The position numbers were made by a program, and so were the translations under genes. A stretch of DNA of 19,353 nucleotides from positions 1 through 19,353 of the forward strand of contig CAMAMZ010000021.1 of NCBI GenBank assembly GCA_945837185.1. The letters run 5' to 3'. The notes beneath the pieces are model-generated. The model was given only the letters and a program-made list of their open reading frames with translations, made no database searches and was not told where the DNA came from. Shown here in pieces: positions 15,599 to 19,353 of this stretch. Source of the stretch: an uncultured Bacteroidales bacterium. GTDB lineage: Bacteria; Bacteroidota; Bacteroidia; Bacteroidales; Bacteroidaceae. The stretch's first letter is position 1. Each line of letters begins with the position of its first letter.

Positions 15599-15661
15599 AT
15601 GGCAGTCTGAATGTCGGTAGACTGAGATATGCTAAAAGAGAATATTATCATATATATATAG
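15599..15661 (+). promoter_or_regulatory. ilvD leader with three mini-ORFs and a small hairpin
   Basis: Three tiny reading frames tile the leader. ATG at 15599 encodes Met-Ala-Val-stop; the next ATG follows that TGA directly (15611) and encodes Met-Ser-Val-Asp-stop; a third at 15629 encodes MLKENIIIYI and stops at TAG 15659-15661, two bases before the ilvD ATG. The third peptide has four Ile and one Leu among ten residues; the first two each hold one Val codon. CAGTCT (15603-15608) can pair with AGACTG (15619-15624) across the first two frames. No terminator-like hairpin lies between the Ile codons and ilvD. The AT-rich sequence (ATATATATATA at 15650-15660) could give Ile codons by chance, so a regulatory role is inference. 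Confidence 0.4.
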
Positions 15662-15663
15662 GT

Positions 15664-17460
15664 ATGGGTGAAAAATTGAGAAGTTCTGTATGCACAGAGG
15701 GGCGACGTTTTGCAGGCTCAAGGGCTTTGTGGGTTGCCGCAGGAATGAAACGTGAACAGTTTGGAAAGCCTATCATCGCTATTGTTAATTCTTTCACACA
15801 GTTTGTGCCTGGACATACACATCTCCACGAAATAGGTCAAATCGTTAAGCGTGAAATAGAAAGCATGGGATGTTATGCCGCAGAGTTCAACACAATTGCC
15901 ATTGATGATGGTATTGCCATGGGACATGACGGAATGCTGTATTCCCTTCCTTCGCGTGACATTATTGCCGATTCAGTGGAGTATATGGTGAATGCACACA
16001 AGGCAGACGCCATGATATGTATATCCAACTGTGATAAAGTGACACCAGGTATGCTGATGGCCTCTATGCGCTTGAATATTCCTACAGTGTTCTGTAGTGG
16101 TGGACCCATGGAAGCCGGTATGTGGAAAGGAGAGCATGCCGACCTTATTACGGCCATGGTGAAAGGTGCCGACCCATCGGTAAGCGATGCTGAAGTGGCA
16201 GAACTGGAACAATGTGCCTGTCCGGGTTGTGGTAGTTGCTCAGGTATGTTTACCGCCAATTCCATGAACTCGCTGACAGAAGCCATAGGCTTGTCATTGC
16301 CTGGCAATGGCACTATATTGGCCACACATGCCAATCGTATCCGCCTTTTCAAAGACGCTGCTCGCCTGATAGTGAAAAATGCTCTTAAATATTATGAAGA
16401 GGGCGATACCTCTGTCCTTCCTAAAAGCATAGCAACAAGGCAGGCTTTCCTGAATGCCATGTCGCTCGACATTGCCATGGGAGGTTCTACCAATACCATC
16501 CTTCACCTGCTGGCTGTGGCGCAGGAGGCAGGTGTTGATTTCAAGATGAAGGATATCGATGCGTTGAGCCGCAAGATTCCCTGTCTCTGTAAGTTGGCTC
16601 CCAACATTCGCAAATATAGCGTGCAGGATTGTGGTCGTGCCGGAGGCATATTGGGTATTCTTGGTGAACTGTACAAAGGAGGGTTAGTAGAAGGTTCTAC
16701 ACTTCGTGTTGACGGCCTTACTTTGTCGGAGGCCATTTCTCGCTATTCAATCTGCGGTGAAACCGTCGATGCAGAAGCTTCTCGTATCTATCATTCAGCT
16801 CCTGCCAATCGTTTCTCTACCGAAATGGGTAGTCACGATACACAATGGGAAAGTCTGGACACCGACCGCGCAGAGGGATGTATTCGCGACCTGGAACACG
16901 CCTATACCAAAGATGGTGGTTTGGCTGTACTGTTCGGCAATCTTGCGCCCAACGGTTGTGTGGTGAAGACAGCAGGTGTTGATGAGAATTTGTGGCATTT
17001 CTGCGGACCAGCTGTGGTATTCGACTCGCAGGAGGCTGCTTGCGAAGGTATTCTTGGTGGCCAGGTGAAGGCAGGCGACTGTGTTGTTATCACGCACGAA
17101 GGTCCTAAGGGTGGTCCGGGCATGCAGGAAATGCTCTATCCCACATCTTATATTAAAAGTATGCACTTAGGAACAGCCTGTGCGCTCATCACCGATGGCC
17201 GTTTTTCTGGCGGCACAAGTGGTTTGAGCATTGGTCACATCTCGCCGGAGGCTGCCTCTGGAGGTAATATCGGTAAGGTGCGAAATGGTGACATGATAGA
17301 GATAGACATTCCTTCACGTAGTATCCGTGTACTGGTGAGCGATGAGGAATTGGCTTCTCGCGACCCCTTACCATTGACACGTAATCGCGTTGTTAGCAAA
17401 GCATTACAGCATTATGCCAAAAGTGTTAGTTCGGCAGATTTAGGAGGTGTAAGATTATGA
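15664..17460 (+). CDS. ilvD: dihydroxy-acid dehydratase
   Basis: A 598-residue cytoplasmic iron-sulfur enzyme that converts 2,3-dihydroxy-isovalerate and 2,3-dihydroxy-3-methylvalerate to the 2-keto acids that precede valine and isoleucine. It follows E. coli IlvD along its whole length: NSFTQFVPGHTHLHE (42-56), DDGIAMGHDGMLYSLPSR (81-98), ISNCDKVTPGMLMAS (120-134, cluster ligand C123), CACPGCGSCSGMFTANSMN (184-202, with C192), MGGSTNTILHLLA, and GRFSGGTSGLSIGH near the C-terminus. His in VPGH, where [2Fe-2S] forms carry a Cys ligand, points to the oxygen-sensitive [4Fe-4S] subtype, which suits an anaerobe. The start has no Shine-Dalgarno and follows an AT repeat. Its stop overlaps the ilvB start in ATGA, so translation is coupled. 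Confidence 0.97.
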   Translation: MGEKLRSSVCTEGRRFAGSRALWVAAGMKREQFGKPIIAIVNSFTQFVPGHTHLHEIGQIVKREIESMGCYAAEFNTIAIDDGIAMGHDGMLYSLPSRDIIADSVEYMVNAHKADAMICISNCDKVTPGMLMASMRLNIPTVFCSGGPMEAGMWKGEHADLITAMVKGADPSVSDAEVAELEQCACPGCGSCSGMFTANSMNSLTEAIGLSLPGNGTILATHANRIRLFKDAARLIVKNALKYYEEGDTSVLPKSIATRQAFLNAMSLDIAMGGSTNTILHLLAVAQEAGVDFKMKDIDALSRKIPCLCKLAPNIRKYSVQDCGRAGGILGILGELYKGGLVEGSTLRVDGLTLSEAISRYSICGETVDAEASRIYHSAPANRFSTEMGSHDTQWESLDTDRAEGCIRDLEHAYTKDGGLAVLFGNLAPNGCVVKTAGVDENLWHFCGPAVVFDSQEAACEGILGGQVKAGDCVVITHEGPKGGPGMQEMLYPTSYIKSMHLGTACALITDGRFSGGTSGLSIGHISPEAASGGNIGKVRNGDMIEIDIPSRSIRVLVSDEELASRDPLPLTRNRVVSKALQHYAKSVSSADLGGVRL

Positions 17461-19169
17461 GTAAAGAAATAACTGGTGCAGAGGCACTCATGCGTGCCCT
17501 GCAGAACGAAGGTGTTAAAACCATATTCGGTTACCCCGGGGGCGCCATCATGCCTGTTTTTGACGCGCTATATGATTACACCCGTGGTGAGAACAAAGTT
17601 TTTAACCATATCTTGGTACGTCATGAACAGGCTGCAGCTCATGCTGCTGAAGGCTATGCACGTGTAAGCGGTGAAGTGGGTGTTTGCCTTGTTACGAGCG
17701 GTCCGGGTGTTACAAACACTTTGACAGGTGTAGCCGATGCCATGATGGATTCAACACCTATCGTTGTGATTGCCGGTCAGGTGGGTGTAGCATCGTTGGG
17801 TACAGACGCTTTTCAGGAAGTGGATTTGGTGGGTATTTCTCAACCCATTACAAAATGGAGCTATCAAATTCGTTGTCCGGAGGATGTGGAATGGGCAGTT
17901 AGAAGAGCTTTTTATATTGCCAAAAGCGGCCGTCCGGGTCCTGTGGTGCTCGATTTCCCCAAGAATGCTCAGGTAAACAAAACAATCTGGCTGGCCAATA
18001 CCGATTTGGGCTTGCGCAGTTACAATCCTTATCCCGCAATCAATCCAACATCTATCGAAAAGGCTGCTGAACTTATCAATAAGGCAGAAAAACCATTTGC
18101 TTTGGTTGGTCAAGGAGTTGAGTTGGGAGGAGCACAGGAAGAACTGAAGGCATTTCTTGAAAAAGCTAACATTCCTGCAGGTCGCACCATGCTGGGTTTG
18201 TCGGCATTGCCTTCTGATCACCCCCTGAACATGGGTATGTTGGGCATGCATGGCAGCTATTCCACCAATATGAAAACTCAGGAATGTGATGTGCTGATAG
18301 CCATTGGTATGCGCTTTGACGATAGAGTTACGGGAGATGTGAATAGATATGCCAAACAAGCCAAAATCATTCATTTAGACATAGACAACTCCGAACTGGG
18401 TAAAAACGTGAAGGTTGATGTGCCTGTATTGGGTGATTGTAAGGCTACACTTCCTGCCATCACGCAATTGCTGGAAGTACGCAAGCACACGGCTTGGATT
18501 GAATCATTTGGCACATATGACCGCATAGAGATGGAGAAGGTGATAGAACCGGCCATCCATCCCAAAGAGGGCCCGTTGCTCATGGCAGAGGTAATCAACG
18601 TGATTGCGGAGCAAACCAATGGCGAGGCAATCCTTGTCAATGACGTAGGTCAGAATCAGTTGTTCTCTTGCCGTTACTTCAAGTATAAGCATAACCGTTC
18701 GATCGTAACAAGTGGAGGATTGGGCACGATGGGCTTCGGCCTTCCCGCAGCTGTGGGTGCTTGTTTGGGGCGTCCGGACAGACAGATTTGCCTCTTTATG
18801 GGTGATGGCGGTTTCCAAATGAGCATTCAGGAACTGGGAACCATTATGGAACAGCAGCTTCCTATAAAGATGATTCTGCTTAACAACAATTATCTGGGCA
18901 ATGTGCGCCAGTGGCAGGACATGTTCTTCCACGGACGTAAGTCGTTCACGCGAATGCTCAATCCCAATTACCGCACAATTTGCGATGCCTACCATATTGG
19001 CTACGATGTGGCTATTGAACGCGAAGAACTTGTTGCAAAGGTACAGGCCATGTTGGCAGCTCCCGGCCCCTATTTGTTGGAATGTGCGGTAAAGGAGGAA
19101 GACAATGTGATGCCTATGGTTAGTCCCGGTGCCGCTGTCGATGAGATGATACTGGAGGTTTCTTTATAA
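17457..19169 (+). CDS. ilvB: acetolactate synthase, large (catalytic) subunit
   Basis: A 570-residue thiamine diphosphate enzyme that condenses pyruvate with pyruvate or 2-ketobutyrate, the first common step of valine, leucine and isoleucine synthesis. The N-terminal domain starts ITGAEALMRALQNEGV and holds FGYPGGAIMPVFDALY (24-39) and VRHEQAAAHAAEGYAR (54-69) with the catalytic Glu E57. The central FAD-binding domain follows (about 190-340). The C-terminal domain shows GGLGTMGFGLPAAVGA and the ThDP/Mg motif beginning GDGGFQMS near residue 449 and ending in NNNYLGNVRQWQ. The length is typical. It overlaps ilvD by four bases (ATGA) and is followed after 16 bases by the small subunit gene, so ilvD-ilvB-ilvN is one operon. 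Confidence 0.97.
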   Translation: MSKEITGAEALMRALQNEGVKTIFGYPGGAIMPVFDALYDYTRGENKVFNHILVRHEQAAAHAAEGYARVSGEVGVCLVTSGPGVTNTLTGVADAMMDSTPIVVIAGQVGVASLGTDAFQEVDLVGISQPITKWSYQIRCPEDVEWAVRRAFYIAKSGRPGPVVLDFPKNAQVNKTIWLANTDLGLRSYNPYPAINPTSIEKAAELINKAEKPFALVGQGVELGGAQEELKAFLEKANIPAGRTMLGLSALPSDHPLNMGMLGMHGSYSTNMKTQECDVLIAIGMRFDDRVTGDVNRYAKQAKIIHLDIDNSELGKNVKVDVPVLGDCKATLPAITQLLEVRKHTAWIESFGTYDRIEMEKVIEPAIHPKEGPLLMAEVINVIAEQTNGEAILVNDVGQNQLFSCRYFKYKHNRSIVTSGGLGTMGFGLPAAVGACLGRPDRQICLFMGDGGFQMSIQELGTIMEQQLPIKMILLNNNYLGNVRQWQDMFFHGRKSFTRMLNPNYRTICDAYHIGYDVAIEREELVAKVQAMLAAPGPYLLECAVKEEDNVMPMVSPGAAVDEMILEVSL

Positions 19170-19185
19170 TAAGGAGTATGTGGTG

Positions 19186-19353
19186 ATGGAAAATAAAAAA
19201 TTATATACGTTACTTGTTTATTCTGAGAATATAGCTGGTTTGCTGAATCAAATTACCGCCGTTTTCACACGTCGGCAGGTAAATATTGAAAGTCTCAACG
19301 TGTCAGCTTCCAGTATTCGAAACGTACATAAGTACACGATTACCGCATGGAGC
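19186..19353 (+). CDS. ilvN: acetolactate synthase, small (regulatory) subunit, N-terminal part (3' end outside window)
   Basis: The first 56 codons of the regulatory subunit of acetolactate synthase, cut by the window end. The translation begins MENKKLYTLLVYSENIAG and continues LLNQITAVFTRRQVNIES then LNVSASS, the N-terminal ACT domain that binds valine for feedback inhibition; the IAGLLNQI and RRQVNIESL segments are family hallmarks. An AAGGAG at 19171-19176 stands nine bases before the ATG. The ATG at 19178 is too close to that site and opens only a Met-Trp-stop frame whose TGA overlaps the true start, so 19186 is chosen. It is the third gene of the ilv operon; the symbol could equally be ilvH. 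Confidence 0.93.
   Translation, partial: MENKKLYTLLVYSENIAGLLNQITAVFTRRQVNIESLNVSASSIRNVHKYTITAWS

Larger units (their letters stand above)
15465..15663. other. intergenic region between the GHL10 gene and ilvD
   Basis: The first 100 bases hold only weak inverted repeats (CCTAT at 15475-15479 with ATAGG at 15487-15491; CCG/CGG around 15501-15510) without a T run, so no good terminator is seen for the upstream gene. The rest holds the ilv promoter and a leader of about 75 bases, described separately. Confidence 0.6.

Noticed and set aside
17751..18374. Minus-strand frame of 207 codons opposite ilvB
   Set aside because: It is a shadow of the conserved catalytic gene; the Ile/His/Cys-rich translation resembles no protein.

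Overview
The window looks like a piece of a Bacteroidales chromosome, most likely Prevotella or a close relative. Supporting signs are the TAnnTTTG -7 promoter boxes in place of sigma70 -10 boxes, mostly weak Shine-Dalgarno sequences, a pyrophosphate-dependent phosphofructokinase, a zinc amidase carrying a golvesin/xanthan-lyase-like module, an ilvD-ilvB-ilvN cluster, and outer-membrane and exported proteins typical of the phylum. Base composition and codon use look even throughout. I see no insertion sequence, prophage, tRNA, rRNA or CRISPR array, and no gap between genes exceeds 300 bases (the largest, before ilvD, is 199 bases).

Layout. (1) 1-1442, plus strand: the 3' part of murB, then a PhnP-like metallo-beta-lactamase-fold hydrolase whose end overlaps the end of the convergent ygiQ gene. 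(2) 7489-1384, minus strand: probably one transcription unit of five genes, namely a small conserved protein, a PlsC-type acyltransferase, a 970-residue multidomain N-acetylmuramoyl-L-alanine amidase, a 107-residue unknown protein and the YgiQ-family radical SAM protein. A degenerate 17-bp tandem repeat fills the gap after the amidase. (3) 7614-10288, plus strand: pfp with its own promoter, a hairpin with a T run, and a membrane-anchored GH25 lysozyme. (4) 11179-10292, minus strand: prmA, convergent with the lysozyme. (5) 11343-13823, plus strand: an exported protein very rich in Trp and Tyr with a Gly/Ser/Arg tail, then a FadL/OmpP1-type barrel, closed by a strong intrinsic terminator. (6) 13950-15464: an exported GHL10-type glycoside hydrolase with its own promoter. 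(7) 15574 to the window end: the branched-chain amino acid operon ilvD-ilvB-ilvN, the last gene cut by the window edge.

How the genes fit together. Much of the window concerns the cell envelope: peptidoglycan precursor synthesis (murB), peptidoglycan cleavage (amidase, lysozyme), phospholipid acylation (plsC) and outer-membrane or exported proteins. The rest is core metabolism (pfp, ilv), translation (prmA) and poorly characterised enzymes (ygiQ, the PhnP-like hydrolase).

Most of this is ordinary housekeeping DNA and I do not see a clear new multi-gene system. The items most worth a second look are the ilvD leader, which is tiled by three tiny ORFs ending in an isoleucine-rich decapeptide two bases before the ilvD start; the 17-bp tandem repeat with alternating complementary cores; the aromatic tetrapeptide-repeat protein encoded beside a FadL-type barrel; and the amidase whose catalytic domain is split by an inserted module.
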